From Pseudomonadota bacterium (GTDB taxonomy: Bacteria > Bdellovibrionota > Bdellovibrionia > Bdellovibrionales > JACTMU01): a stretch of 64,000 nt of DNA. The stretch spans positions 1 through 64,000 of the forward strand of contig JACTMU010000014.1 in the NCBI GenBank assembly GCA_014584465.1, in the 5' to 3' direction. Under the pieces are notes generated by a model. The model had not been told where the DNA came from and did no database searches. It worked only from the letters and a program-made list of their open reading frames with translations. Position numbers and translations under genes: made by a program. Below, in pieces: positions 8,297-16,965 of the stretch (positions are counted from its first letter, which is position 1; every line of letters begins with the position of its first letter).

Positions 8297-9229
8297 ATGA
8301 GTTTGAAGAGTGATGAGCAGAAAGCTCACTCTGCTGAATATTTTGGTGAATATCGAGATTATTGGTGGAACAGAGATTTCTTGGATCTAATGGCTCAAAG
8401 ATTGCGCTTGGGTCATGTCAGAAATGTCTTGGATGTGGGTTGTGGGATTGGCCATTGGGGTCAACTCTTAGCATCAGTTCTTGATAAGGACTCACTGATT
8501 ACAGGTGTAGATCTTGAGTCGGATTGGATCACAAAGGCAAGAGAACGAGCAAAGAGCATTGGGTTGGGCGAACGCTGTCGCTATGAATTGGGCGATGTTA
8601 CAAAATTGAAGTTTGAGGAAAATCAATTTGATTTGGTGACTTGTCAAACTGTTTTGATTCACATGAAGGAACCAATGGTAGCTCTTAGAGAGATGCTTCG
8701 AGTCCTAAGGCCCGAGGGGGTTCTGTTCATTGCAGAGCCGAACAACTTCGCGAGTCATACCGTTATGAGCAGTTTGACGGAAGGATGGTCTGTGGATGAA
8801 GTCATCGAGCGATTGAAATTCAATCTTACGGTTGAGCGAGGAAAGCAGGCCCTGGGCTTGGGATTCAATTCGGTCGGGGATTTGATACCTGGTTATTTAA
8901 ATGAATTGGGAGCAGTCGAGATTGATGTTTTCATATCGGATAAGGCGACACCATTTTTCCCACCTTATGCAAGTCAGGAGCAACAAGTAAATATAAGGCA
9001 GGCTCGGGAGTGGGCAAGTCGTGGATTTATTGGATGGTCTCGTCAAGAGCTGCGAGAGTATTTTCTTGCGGGCGGAGGCGAGGAAAAGGAGTTTGACCAC
9101 TATTTTGACATTTGTGTTCAAGATTCTAAGGAGATGATTTCAGCAATAGAGAAGCAGACCTATCATAGTGCAGGTGGTGCTCTAACCTATCTTATTGCAG
9201 CAAGAAAAAGAGGGTCAAAGGCAACGTGA
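8297..9229 (+). CDS. Class I SAM-dependent methyltransferase
   Basis: 310 residues. Motif I is VLDVGCGIGHWG, the acidic end of strand 2 is GVDLESDW, motif II is FDLVTCQTVLIHMKEP, and motif III is LRPEGVLFIAEP: a complete Methyltransf_11/25 domain in about residues 20-160. A C-terminal helical region of about 150 residues probably gives substrate specificity, which is unknown. RBS AGAGGAG precedes the ATG. It lies 62 bases after the DJ-1 gene on the same strand. Confidence 0.85.
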   Translation: MSLKSDEQKAHSAEYFGEYRDYWWNRDFLDLMAQRLRLGHVRNVLDVGCGIGHWGQLLASVLDKDSLITGVDLESDWITKARERAKSIGLGERCRYELGDVTKLKFEENQFDLVTCQTVLIHMKEPMVALREMLRVLRPEGVLFIAEPNNFASHTVMSSLTEGWSVDEVIERLKFNLTVERGKQALGLGFNSVGDLIPGYLNELGAVEIDVFISDKATPFFPPYASQEQQVNIRQAREWASRGFIGWSRQELREYFLAGGGEEKEFDHYFDICVQDSKEMISAIEKQTYHSAGGALTYLIAARKRGSKAT

Positions 9230-9243
9230 GACCACGAGGAGGA

Positions 9244-9516
9244 TCATTCCGCGTGTGGAGGAAGTTTGAGCCAAGTGAGCTCGATTTCAGGAACGATCTC
9301 CGCAGAAGTTAAAGCAGGGACATTGAAGCCAAAACCGGCCTCGAAGCTGATCGTAAAAAAGCCAAAATCAGGCGAAAGTGGGGAAGAGTCTTTGGCAAGT
9401 TCTACAAAAATGGGATCAAGCTCTCTTTCCAAAAGAGATCCGAAGTTGTCAACTGCAACGGTGGGATTAGAAAACAAGAACAGCGCAAAAAGTGCAAGAA
9501 TCGTAGTTCGAAACAT
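9244..9516 (-). CDS. Small exported protein, unknown function
   Basis: 90 residues from the ATG at 9516, chosen for its RBS (AGAGGAG) and the signal peptide that begins there (FRTTILALFALFLFSNPTVA). The mature part has a Gly/Phe-rich stretch (FGFFTISFEAGFGFNVP) resembling the Gly-rich segments of the two genes upstream. It is the last gene of a three-gene exported operon. No family recognised. Confidence 0.6.
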   Translation of the reverse strand: MFRTTILALFALFLFSNPTVAVDNFGSLLERELDPIFVELAKDSSPLSPDFGFFTISFEAGFGFNVPALTSAEIVPEIELTWLKLPPHAE

Positions 9517-9526
9517 AGTGACTCCT

Positions 9527-10852
9527 CTAAAGTGAATGCCCCTGTTCAGTGCCGATGATATTGACCTTAACACTCGCGGTAACGCCTAAATTCACGATGG
9601 ATGTAAAGCCCGAAATGGAAAGAGAGAAGAGAGATTCAATTTCACTTACATACCATTTTTTCAAAGTGACTTGACGAGATTTCTTAGCAAAAAACGAACT
9701 GATATCAAGAGCCTTTTCCATTCCCTTGCGGAATTTTTCAAAAGGGATCTTGTAAATCATTGTATTTTCACCGTCCCATCGATGTTCAATGTTGTTGCTT
9801 CGAGCATACTCAACATGATGGGATTTCGGGGCGCTTTCAATCAGATAGAAAGAGTCTAGAGACCTTGGAGGTTGAATGTGATCAAGCCTTGCGGGGCGCT
9901 TGGAAAACGATATTCCAGCGGAAACTCCACCTGAGGCAAAGACCATTCCAATAAGTCCACTTCCGGTCAAGCCAACAGAAAATCCTACAGATTTAAGGGT
10001 GAACTTCTGCGCAAGAAGTTGAACTTCATCTGTTCCATCCAAGAAAAATCCAAGGTCGTTTGTGAATTTCTGGAGCGCAAGTTGCTTTTGGTATCGATCC
10101 TCATTTTCATGAGGCAAATCGTTATTTCGATTGTCAATGCTCCATGTGAGCAAAGAGACAATGCCGCCGCCAACGGTCACATTGGTGTGAACATTTCCAG
10201 CTGCACTGAACCTTAGAAACAGATAGAAGTGGCGAGGTCTCCACTGTTGACTTCCAACAGCTCTAAACCCCTGGAAAAGTCTATGATGAGCCAGGACTTG
10301 CTCCTTATAGTTGGAGCGAAAGAGGGGAACATTCTCAATTTTTCCAGTTGCAACAAGAGCCTGCATAACAGGTTCGATCTGAGTTAAGACTTCATCCTCA
10401 TTGAAATTGGTTGAAAGCGTGATTTGACCCTCTCTACTTTCTGACAATTTCTTGTCATCGACCAAAGAGGGGGCAGACTTTTGCCGCCAATCGATTTCAG
10501 TGGAGAACGATCCCCCACCCAACAAGAGACCGATGAAACCCCGGGCGCTAACTGCAAACTTTGTCACGAGACGATCAAAGTGCCACTTGTTCGCATTGGG
10601 CGCAGACAATTCACTGTAGTTATCAAGAGAGGTGCCAATGGAACGAAAGAGGTTGCTGACAGGAGTTTTGGGTTGTCGTCCAAGGCGCAGGCCTTCTGTT
10701 TCTTGAGAGACGGATTGATCTTCGGGCAGTTGATACCAATCAACGGGAAGAGTCTCATCATCAAAATCTGCCAGGACATTGTATCGATCAAAGATTCCCA
10801 ATGCGAGAATCCCCATGAGAACTGAGAGGAGGAGCCACTTTTTTCGATTCAT
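9527..10852 (-). CDS. Exported protein with glycine-rich beta segments
   Basis: 441 residues. An N-terminal hydrophobic helix (WLLLSVLMGILALGIF) is followed by FDRYNVLADF; it could be a signal peptide or an anchor. Several Gly-rich strands (FIGLLLGGGSFSTE, TVGGGIVSLL, VGLTGSGLIGMVFASGG) suggest membrane-active or lipid-facing beta hairpins. The start is preceded by GGAG and overlaps the stop of the upstream lipoprotein gene by four bases. No known family; the three adjacent genes probably act together at the envelope. Confidence 0.65.
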   Translation of the reverse strand: MNRKKWLLLSVLMGILALGIFDRYNVLADFDDETLPVDWYQLPEDQSVSQETEGLRLGRQPKTPVSNLFRSIGTSLDNYSELSAPNANKWHFDRLVTKFAVSARGFIGLLLGGGSFSTEIDWRQKSAPSLVDDKKLSESREGQITLSTNFNEDEVLTQIEPVMQALVATGKIENVPLFRSNYKEQVLAHHRLFQGFRAVGSQQWRPRHFYLFLRFSAAGNVHTNVTVGGGIVSLLTWSIDNRNNDLPHENEDRYQKQLALQKFTNDLGFFLDGTDEVQLLAQKFTLKSVGFSVGLTGSGLIGMVFASGGVSAGISFSKRPARLDHIQPPRSLDSFYLIESAPKSHHVEYARSNNIEHRWDGENTMIYKIPFEKFRKGMEKALDISSFFAKKSRQVTLKKWYVSEIESLFSLSISGFTSIVNLGVTASVKVNIIGTEQGHSL

Positions 10853-11184
10853 TGTCTAACTCCAGGTGCAAAAATGACCGTAACACCAAGCTGCCCCTTT
10901 AAGGAGAGAGGGCCAACCGATGCACCGGCACGTAGTCCAAGACCAACACCAACTTCGCCAAGATGCCATGGTGAAGCCTTTCGACTCTTCTCTTCTAAAA
11001 TCGGAAGAACTGAAGTGTTAACTTCGTTCAAATAGGTGAGGAAATTTTCATTGAAGAGATTTTCCTGAAAAGTCCAACTCATCTCTTTTCCTGTACTGTC
11101 GAGGCCGACAGCAGGAATGGTGCCAAAAGGCGAGCAACCCACAGAGGAGACAAGAAGTGCCAGGGCCAACAACAGACGATGCAT
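10849..11184 (-). CDS. Small lipoprotein heading a three-gene exported operon
   Basis: 111 residues from the ATG at 11184, which has AGGAG seven bases upstream; a TTG two codons earlier is too close to the RBS. The lipobox is VSSVGC. The C-terminal part is Gly-rich (GEVGVGLGLRAGASVGPLSLKG), like the following gene, suggesting related beta structures. A four-base overlap couples it to the next gene. Function unknown. Confidence 0.65.
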   Translation of the reverse strand: MHRLLLALALLVSSVGCSPFGTIPAVGLDSTGKEMSWTFQENLFNENFLTYLNEVNTSVLPILEEKSRKASPWHLGEVGVGLGLRAGASVGPLSLKGQLGVTVIFAPGVRQ

Positions 11185-11354
11185 AAACAACTCCTACAAA
11201 TTGCCAAGCTTCAAGAGGAGGGGCAAGCGCAACAACACCAATTGTGTGTGACCCATTTTTTATATGAGAAAGAAAGTCTCTGCAAGCTATTAAATCAAGA
11301 TAATTCTGAACAGCAACGAGTCACTTGGGGAATCTTTGAGTTCAAATTGAAAAC

Positions 11355-11777
11355 TTAAGATTGAATGTATTGCTTTAACTGATCGCGTTCAAATTTAAGG
11401 AGATCGACGAGATTTTCCAAGACGTCACGTATGGAAATGATCCCAACAAGTTTTCCCTCTTTGAGAACGGGAAGATGACGGCACTTATAGTCTTTCATCG
11501 GTTGAAAACAAGATTCAATGGTTGCAGAGGCATCCACAGTTTTAACATCTGTCGTCATGACATCTTTGATGATGACAACTTTTGGGTCCTTTCCCTCCGC
11601 AACGACTTTCTTCATAAAATCTCTCTCAGTCACAATTCCAATGAGCCGACCATTTTCGGTGACCAAGGCAGAGCCAACCCGCCCGTCACACATCGCTTTG
11701 GCAGCATCAGACACCGTCATCTCTTTGGGTACGGTAATCGCCTTTTGATCTTTTACAAATTCACTGAGAAAAATCAT
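11355..11777 (-). CDS. CBS-domain pair protein
   Basis: 140 residues forming two CBS domains (about 10-62 and 75-128), with the typical GSALVTENGRLIGIVTERDF and CRHLPVLKEGKLVGIISIRD strands. Stand-alone Bateman modules bind adenosyl nucleotides and regulate partners. It lies 50 bases downstream of a response regulator gene and trxB, all on the minus strand, so it is probably co-transcribed and may link energy or redox state to that regulator. Confidence 0.85.
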   Translation of the reverse strand: MIFLSEFVKDQKAITVPKEMTVSDAAKAMCDGRVGSALVTENGRLIGIVTERDFMKKVVAEGKDPKVVIIKDVMTTDVKTVDASATIESCFQPMKDYKCRHLPVLKEGKLVGIISIRDVLENLVDLLKFERDQLKQYIQS

Positions 11778-11827
11778 GATCCCTGCAGCTCCCTGTTAGA
11801 AGATTGGCCCTCAACTCTTGCAACCAC

Positions 11828-12343
11828 TCACGACTTTTTTGGTGGTTCAGCAAGAGTCAGCAAAGTTTTTACGGTTTTCTTAATATTATCGATATCAAAC
11901 GGTTTTTTTATGTAATCATCCGCACCCACATCAAATCCTCGTTTGACATCAAGTTCGCTCGTCTTGCCCGAAACAAAGATGAGAGGGATTTTCTTTAGAT
12001 CTTTGTGCTCTTTCAGAAGTTTGGCAAGCTCAAATCCGTTGATCCAAGGTAACCCTATGTCCAATATGATCAGATCAATGGGCGTATCGTCCAAGACCAC
12101 AGAGAGCTGAGTTCCATCAGCTGCCGTTTTGACCAGATACTTCTCATCTTCAAAGATGCGTTTAAGGGCTACTCGCATGGTTTCATCATCTTCAATGATG
12201 AGAATGACTTTTGGGATGGTCTGCTTTTGAGTAAGATCGCGAAAGTCTGTGAGTGAAACCACATTTTCTTGGATGATCTTATCACGAGTGATTTTCTCAA
12301 TTTTTTTGATTAAATCTTGGGTGTTGAGTCGTGATCGTGACAT
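11828..12343 (-). CDS. Single-domain response regulator with N-terminal extension
   Basis: 171 residues from the ATG at 12343, one base after the trxB stop. Residues 1-43 form a charged helical extension. The receiver domain follows with the acidic pocket IIEDDE, phosphoacceptor Asp in LIILDIGLP, the Ser/Thr position in FVSGKT and the Lys in KKPF. There is no output domain, so it acts by protein contact, as CheY- or Spo0F-like proteins do. The cognate kinase is unknown; the hybrid kinase at 33690 is one candidate. Confidence 0.85.
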   Translation of the reverse strand: MSRSRLNTQDLIKKIEKITRDKIIQENVVSLTDFRDLTQKQTIPKVILIIEDDETMRVALKRIFEDEKYLVKTAADGTQLSVVLDDTPIDLIILDIGLPWINGFELAKLLKEHKDLKKIPLIFVSGKTSELDVKRGFDVGADDYIKKPFDIDNIKKTVKTLLTLAEPPKKS

Positions 12344-12344
12344 G

Positions 12345-13283
12345 TTATAACCCCTGACCTTCAAGCCATCGTTCAGCATCCATTGCGGCCATACATCCAG
12401 TTCCTGCTGCCGTTATGGCTTGTCGATAGATATGGTCCGCAACGTCGCCGGCAGCAAATACCCCTTCCACAGAGGTCATCGTTCGTCCCAATTGAGTTTT
12501 AATGTAACCATTTTCGTGCAACTCTATGTGCCCCTTAAAAATTGCTGTATTGGGTTGATGGCCAATGGCAACAAAAAGTCCACCAACCGAGAGTTCGCGG
12601 GTTTGATTGGACACGGCATCCTTAAGAACGAGAGATTCCACAAATTTGGTCCCCTTAACCTCTTCAACCACTGTGTTCCAATGTATTTTGATCTTAGGAT
12701 GTTCCACGACTTTATTGATCATATATTTTGAGGCTCTAAAAGAGTCTCTGCGGTGGAGCAAGTGAACTTGGGTGGCAAATCGAGTAAGAAAAAGAGCCTC
12801 TTCCATGGCGGTGTCACCACCCCCCACAATGGCCACTTCCATGCCCTTAAAGAAGGCCCCGTCACAGGTTGCACAGGAGGAGACTCCCTTGTTAAGAAAC
12901 TTCTTTTCAGAATCCAGCCCAAGATATTTCGCACTGGCTCCGGTGGAGATAATAATCGAATGGGACAAAAATTTTTGATCGCCCACCCAAAGAGAAAAGG
13001 GACGTGCAGAAAGATCCAAGCCGCTTACATTGGAGGCCTTAAAACGCGTTCCAAAGCGTTCAGCCTGCTTTCGTACCACCTCCACAAGTTCTGGGCCAGT
13101 GATACCATCTGGAAATCCTGGGTAGTTTTCCACCTCGGTCGTGGTCATAAGTTGACCGCCAACCTCTTCACCTTCAAACATAAGAGGGTTGAGGCCGGCT
13201 CGCGAGGTGTAGATGGCTGCTGTGAGCCCGGCTGGGCCCGAACCAATGATGGTCACTTTTTCAATGGGGGATTGTGAGGACAT
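12345..13283 (-). CDS. trxB: Thioredoxin reductase
   Basis: 312 residues, the usual length. It shows the FAD-binding IIGSGPAGLTAAIYTSRAG, the redox-active CATC pair (Cys137, Cys140), the NADPH-binding VGGGDTAMEEA and the C-terminal GVFAAGDVAD motif. It passes electrons from NADPH to thioredoxin in the cytoplasm. The ATG at 13283 with AAGGAGACGAG upstream is preferred to the longer open frame. It is the first gene of an operon with a response regulator and a CBS protein. Confidence 0.95.
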   Translation of the reverse strand: MSSQSPIEKVTIIGSGPAGLTAAIYTSRAGLNPLMFEGEEVGGQLMTTTEVENYPGFPDGITGPELVEVVRKQAERFGTRFKASNVSGLDLSARPFSLWVGDQKFLSHSIIISTGASAKYLGLDSEKKFLNKGVSSCATCDGAFFKGMEVAIVGGGDTAMEEALFLTRFATQVHLLHRRDSFRASKYMINKVVEHPKIKIHWNTVVEEVKGTKFVESLVLKDAVSNQTRELSVGGLFVAIGHQPNTAIFKGHIELHENGYIKTQLGRTMTSVEGVFAAGDVADHIYRQAITAAGTGCMAAMDAERWLEGQGL

Positions 13284-13361
13284 CTCGTCTCCTTCATGAG
13301 TTACCAAGACAGTGTAGCCAATGAGAGCTCGAGTCACCAGAAGAAAATAGGGTGCCACATT

Positions 13362-13393
13362 TAGTGCCCGGCACTATTTAGTGCCAAGCACTA
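13362..13393. repeat. Two tandem TAGTGCC-N-GGCACTA palindromes
   Basis: TAGTGCCCGGCACTA (13362-13376) is followed by the imperfect TAGTGCCAAGCACTA (13379-13393), each next to ATTTAG. The same palindrome occurs at 16243-16257. They sit upstream of trxB and directly beside a MITE-like element. They may be REP-like units or a weak terminator. Confidence 0.6.
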
Positions 13394-13397
13394 TTTA

Positions 13398-13517
13398 GGG
13401 GCTGTCCAGTAATTCGCTTTTTGATCGATTTTGATAAGTTTTTCTTATACCGAGGCGGGCCGACGAAGGGCTAGCCAGAGGCGCTAACTCGAGGAGGCTC
13501 AACGAAGGGACAGCCCC
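13398..13517 (-). mobile_element. MITE-like element, internally deleted copy
   Basis: It begins with GGGGCTGTCCAGTAATTC and ends with GGGACAGCCCC. One arm and the core are intact, but the second arm (GGTATAAG to GGAATTACC) is missing, giving 120 bp. Both ends are flanked by TATTTA (13392-13397 and 13518-13523), a possible target-site duplication; the flanking sequence is repetitive, so this is suggestive only. The right flank overlaps the stop codon of the SDR gene. Confidence 0.75.
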
Positions 13518-13520
13518 TAT

Positions 13521-14240
13521 TTACCGAGGGTTAAATATTTGGTGGCGCGGGCCGGTCTCATAATAGGCCCACTGGTGGAGAGATTTCGCTGCCTGTCCTA
13601 CAGGAATGATTGGGGTGCCATTGAGTCGCGGTGCAGCGTTTTTAGGGAGCATTTTGGTGTCGAGGTAGGTGGGGCTGAAGAGGCGGAGATCCAAATTGGG
13701 AGCCTCCTCTTGAATGGACTGAATGAGCCCCCTCAAAGCATGTTTTGCTGCTGCGTAGCTTGCAGCCAATGGATCAGGTTGGGCCTCAGCGACATGAGAG
13801 CCTGCGATGACAAACTGACGAGGGGGGCCCTCAGGTGGCAAGATTTCGCCCCTCATCCACAAATGAAGCAGCCGAGCAGGAAAGAGAAATGTGACCTCAA
13901 GAGCCCATTGATGGTCCTTCCACGATTTTTGTTCAAAGGGCCCAAAGGGTCCCCCTCCAGCAAAGTAGAAGATTCGGTTGGGGCGAAACTGACGAAGTCG
14001 TTCAAAGACGCCTTCTTGGTCCGGCGTTTGGGAGAAGTCTGCGGTCTTGAATGAAACTTTGAATTCGGAATTGGTGGCCAACTCTTCAGTTTCTGACAAT
14101 CTCTGGAGGAGGAGCTCATTTCTAGAGAAAAGAAGAGCCTCACCCTTTGGAGAGCTTTGAACGAGTTCGGCGAAAAATGCGGCACCCAAGCCTCGGCTTG
14201 CTCCAAGTAGGGCCACTCTCTCTGAAGCTTGCGTGATCAT
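13521..14240 (-). CDS. Short-chain dehydrogenase/reductase
   Basis: 239 residues from the ATG at 14240; a TTG at 14276, close behind the upstream gene, is another possible start. The nucleotide-binding motif is ALLGASRGLGAAF, the NxAG position reads FYFAGGG, and the catalytic Tyr-Lys pair is in SYAAAKHAL (YxxxK). Substrate unknown. The stop codon overlaps a TATTTA flank of the MITE-like element. It follows a small exported-protein gene with almost no gap. Confidence 0.8.
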   Translation of the reverse strand: MITQASERVALLGASRGLGAAFFAELVQSSPKGEALLFSRNELLLQRLSETEELATNSEFKVSFKTADFSQTPDQEGVFERLRQFRPNRIFYFAGGGPFGPFEQKSWKDHQWALEVTFLFPARLLHLWMRGEILPPEGPPRQFVIAGSHVAEAQPDPLAASYAAAKHALRGLIQSIQEEAPNLDLRLFSPTYLDTKMLPKNAAPRLNGTPIIPVGQAAKSLHQWAYYETGPRHQIFNPR

Positions 14241-14281
14241 ATCCAAATTGGATCCATGATGAATAATGTGTCGCAAAGGAT

Positions 14282-14872
14282 TTAAGAAGTTCCAATATTT
14301 ATCACAATGCGGCCATTAAGGTTCTTAGTAAACCAGGTGTTTACCAGCGCACCAAACAAAACGTCAATCGGAATGGGTCTGCCATGGGGTATAACAGTCG
14401 GGATTCGACCACCTGGGGATTTCATCCGGGATCGAACATCATAACTTAGAATTGTAAGAGGGAGACTGCTTCCCTTTCCATGAAAAGTGATCCGACCGTC
14501 ATAGGCTTTTTGAAACTTCTCTAAAACTTCAAAAACTAACCAGGGATATCCGGAGTTCTTGTCATTCAAATAATTGTCGCGAACCTTCGTTAACTCTGTC
14601 TGCAGGTCACAGTACAAAAGATAGTTTCGCAGCTCACCTGTTTCGTCTTTAAGTTTCAACGGTTGATCCTTCCAACTCTCAAGGTTGAGTTCAGGATCGA
14701 CCACAGTCTCATGCCAATCTACCTCAAATGAAATTGATATGATCTTGTCAAAGTCAATCGTGACTCGATCATAGTCTTCGGGATCTTCAAGGACGATTTC
14801 AGAGGAGAATGCGCTCCCAACATAAGAGTTGCAAAGCAGAGAAAGAAGAAAAAAAACCCACATTCGAGTCAT
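14282..14872 (-). CDS. Exported protein, unknown function
   Basis: 196 residues with a signal peptide (MTRMWVFFLLSLLCNSYVGSAFS). RBS AAAGGAAC precedes the ATG. The mature part mixes helices and strands and ends in RIVINIGTS. No family recognised. It is coupled to the SDR gene downstream. Confidence 0.65.
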   Translation of the reverse strand: MTRMWVFFLLSLLCNSYVGSAFSSEIVLEDPEDYDRVTIDFDKIISISFEVDWHETVVDPELNLESWKDQPLKLKDETGELRNYLLYCDLQTELTKVRDNYLNDKNSGYPWLVFEVLEKFQKAYDGRITFHGKGSSLPLTILSYDVRSRMKSPGGRIPTVIPHGRPIPIDVLFGALVNTWFTKNLNGRIVINIGTS

Positions 14873-15186
14873 AGAAAGGTTCCTTTTTAAGTTTAAACGA
14901 TTTGGTGGCGGCTTTCTGTTTTTTAGCCCATTTCAGGTTTCAGATCCCGGGTTCAAAGAGGTACCACGCGATAACTCACCGTATTATCATGGTTCGCTTG
15001 CGTTGTCCAGTCCTGGTTGGAGTGGTGGCAGCCCTCCCCAGATGACTTTACGGTTTGCACGGGGGTAGGCATAGGGTGGCTTCTACTTCTGTCCCCACGT
15101 TCTGGTCCGAATCTGTGATAAACTTCAGAGTGGGTTCGGAGCCCGTGTCTAAGGATCTCAAAATTGCCGACATTGATCACTAGATA
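14873..15186. other. Intergenic stretch without a supported gene
   Basis: About 310 bases. Short open frames exist on both strands, but none has an RBS, a recognisable motif or a good start. The sequence GGGTTCAAAGAGGTACC resembles a tRNA T-arm by chance; no acceptor stem or anticodon arm fits around it. It may be decayed coding sequence. The next 210 bases after the MITE-like copy (15340-15549) carry only the upstream region of the lipoprotein gene at 15550. Confidence 0.4.
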
Positions 15187-15339
15187 GGGGCTGTCCGGTA
15201 ATTCCATTTTTGCCGATTTCTATAAGTTTTCCTTATACCGTCGTTGAGCCTCCTCGAGTTAGCGCCTCTGGCTAGCCCTTCGTCGGCCCGCCTCGGTATA
15301 AGAAAAACTTATCAAAATCGATCAAAAAGCGAATTACCG
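15187..15339 (+). mobile_element. MITE-like element, near complete
   Basis: The left terminus GGGGCTGTCCGGTAATTC is perfect. It is followed by the inner arm (TATAAGTTTTCCTTATACC), the core (TCGTTGAGCC to GCCCGCCTCGG) and the second arm (GGTATAAGAAAAACTTAT to GCGAATTACCG). The final GACAGCCCC is lost, and sequence diverges at CCTGGCC. It carries no ORF of its own. Confidence 0.8.
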
Positions 15340-15549
15340 CCTGGCCTTGTTGAATCAGTTTTTCTGGATTCAAAACCAGAGAGATAAGAGCAAATAATGT
15401 CATCAATGATGAAAAAAATTTAATAGATGGCATTACCCTTGCATAGAATCGACATTGAGTTAAAATGGTTTCCTGTGCTTTGAGGTGGACTGGATGCAGG
15501 AACGCCGATCAGACGCAGCTGATGGGCGCTTTGAATTAGGATTGGAAGC

Positions 15550-16245
15550 ATGAAGAATCCAAAAGACGTAGTACTAGGCCTGATGTTTGGAGCGGTGATT
15601 TTTTCGTTCACGGGTTGTTACGAGGGCAGGGAAGCTCTTTCCATAAGCCAGGGCAAGAAGCCGTTTCGAACTGAAATTACCAAAATGGTGGCCTTGGAAA
15701 ACACGGTGACTCTTAAGACGACAGAGAATGAATCCAGCGAAGAGCTGGGTAAGATCATCAATGAGTGCAAGACGACTCGAAAACAGGGTGATGGGGTGAC
15801 TCAAAAACCTACTGCCGAAGAGGATTCAGTTGGTGGTGCAGTTGAACTTCAGTTGAGTCTCCATGGCTTGGATTGGAGCAAAGAGAATCAAATCAAACCA
15901 GAAGACACGACCATTCCAGTGATGTACAGTGACTGCGGTCAGTTGACCAATCGAAGTGCTGCCGGTGACAACGGAGTAATGCTCGAAGTTAAGACGGCTT
16001 GCCGGGATCGGGGTTGTGGCCAAGTGGCCATCCTCATTCACTCAGTTCGGGCGAAGGGAATTTTTTCCAAAGATGAGGATAAGGAGTTTTTTAAGACTCA
16101 ATTGGCACTTGTTTATCGACCAAATGAGAAACAATTTGATCTTCTTCACGGCCTGACGGCGTCTGGTCTCGAACAGACCGATCGTGATAAGTTTTTGACG
16201 ATGAGAAGTTTTCTAGAAATTCTTTCTCAACACGAAATTAGGTAG
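15550..16245 (+). CDS. Lipoprotein, unknown function
   Basis: 231 residues. The signal is MKNPKDVVLGLMFGAVIFSFTGC, with the lipobox FTGC. Six cysteines lie in the mature chain (including CRDRGCG), which may form disulfides in the periplasm. The stop codon TAG is the first three bases of a palindrome shared with the convergent trmB gene. No family recognised. Confidence 0.65.
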   Translation: MKNPKDVVLGLMFGAVIFSFTGCYEGREALSISQGKKPFRTEITKMVALENTVTLKTTENESSEELGKIINECKTTRKQGDGVTQKPTAEEDSVGGAVELQLSLHGLDWSKENQIKPEDTTIPVMYSDCGQLTNRSAAGDNGVMLEVKTACRDRGCGQVAILIHSVRAKGIFSKDEDKEFFKTQLALVYRPNEKQFDLLHGLTASGLEQTDRDKFLTMRSFLEILSQHEIR

Positions 16246-16275
16246 TGCCTGGCACTAGGTAGTGCAGATAGCACT
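16243..16275. terminator. Palindrome carrying the stop codons of two convergent genes
   Basis: TAGTGCCTGGCACTA (16243-16257) is a perfect 7-bp inverted repeat around one base. Its first TAG ends the lipoprotein gene on the plus strand, and its last CTA is the TAG stop of trmB on the minus strand. A second, looser copy (TAGTGC, five bases, GCACT) follows to 16275. It is suited to act as a bidirectional terminator, although no long T-run is present. Confidence 0.6.
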
Positions 16276-16965
16276 TTCGGATGTCTCCTCTTTTTTCAAT
16301 TTCAGGTAGTGGATAGGGAGTCCTTGGCGGATGAAGATTTTTTCAAAATGGGTTTTGAAAAGTCCCTCCCTCTCTCCGTGGAGATTCTCTGAGAGGTCCA
16401 TGAGTTTATGTGGTCCGTTTTGAATCTGATTATAAATCCACTGAAAATAGCTTCGATCATCGGTTTTGATTTCAACGATGGAATGATTGCGCTGAAGAGC
16501 AAATAGTGCCGCAAAGAAATCTGCAGAAAGATATCTCTTTCTCTGTTGCCGTCGTTTTTTCCACGGATCTGGAAAGTGAATGTAAACATCGTTGAGCTCT
16601 TCATGAGCAAAAAGATCTTCGATTCGTTCTGCACGATATCGAATGACCCTGCTGTTGAGTGCCCCACCACCTAAGGATCGACGTATCGTTTGAATCAATG
16701 GTTTGTACTTAATCTCAATCCCCAGAAGGATTCGTTCTGGATGGGACCAAGAACGATGAGCAAAATGAAAGCCGTTTCCCGTCCCAATTTCGAGATCTAT
16801 GGGGGTTTCATTTGCACGATCCAGATGCTCTCGCCATTTGCCACGATGATGAGGAGCTCGCTCTTCATCATAGGCCCAATTCCAATACTCCTGGCTTAGC
16901 ATTTGAACATATTGATTTGGTGCTGGGATGTTGCATGTTTTACTTATCGTGATTGAGTTGCTCAT
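16255..16965 (-). CDS. trmB: tRNA (guanine-N7-)-methyltransferase
   Basis: 236 residues. The SAM site is DLEIGTGNGFHF, followed by LGIEIKYKPL. The family signature DVYIHFPDPWKKRRQQRKR and the later EIKTDDRSYFQW are those of TrmB. It methylates G46 of tRNA variable loops in the cytoplasm. The start overlaps the stop of the CDF transporter gene by four bases, so translation is coupled. Confidence 0.93.
   Translation of the reverse strand: MSNSITISKTCNIPAPNQYVQMLSQEYWNWAYDEERAPHHRGKWREHLDRANETPIDLEIGTGNGFHFAHRSWSHPERILLGIEIKYKPLIQTIRRSLGGGALNSRVIRYRAERIEDLFAHEELNDVYIHFPDPWKKRRQQRKRYLSADFFAALFALQRNHSIVEIKTDDRSYFQWIYNQIQNGPHKLMDLSENLHGEREGLFKTHFEKIFIRQGLPIHYLKLKKEETSESAICTT

Noticed and set aside
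12753-13277. 174-codon plus-strand ORF
   Set aside because: Antisense shadow of trxB.
14945-14975. tRNA-like GGGTTCAAA segment
   Set aside because: No matching acceptor stem, D-arm or anticodon arm could be drawn around it on either strand.
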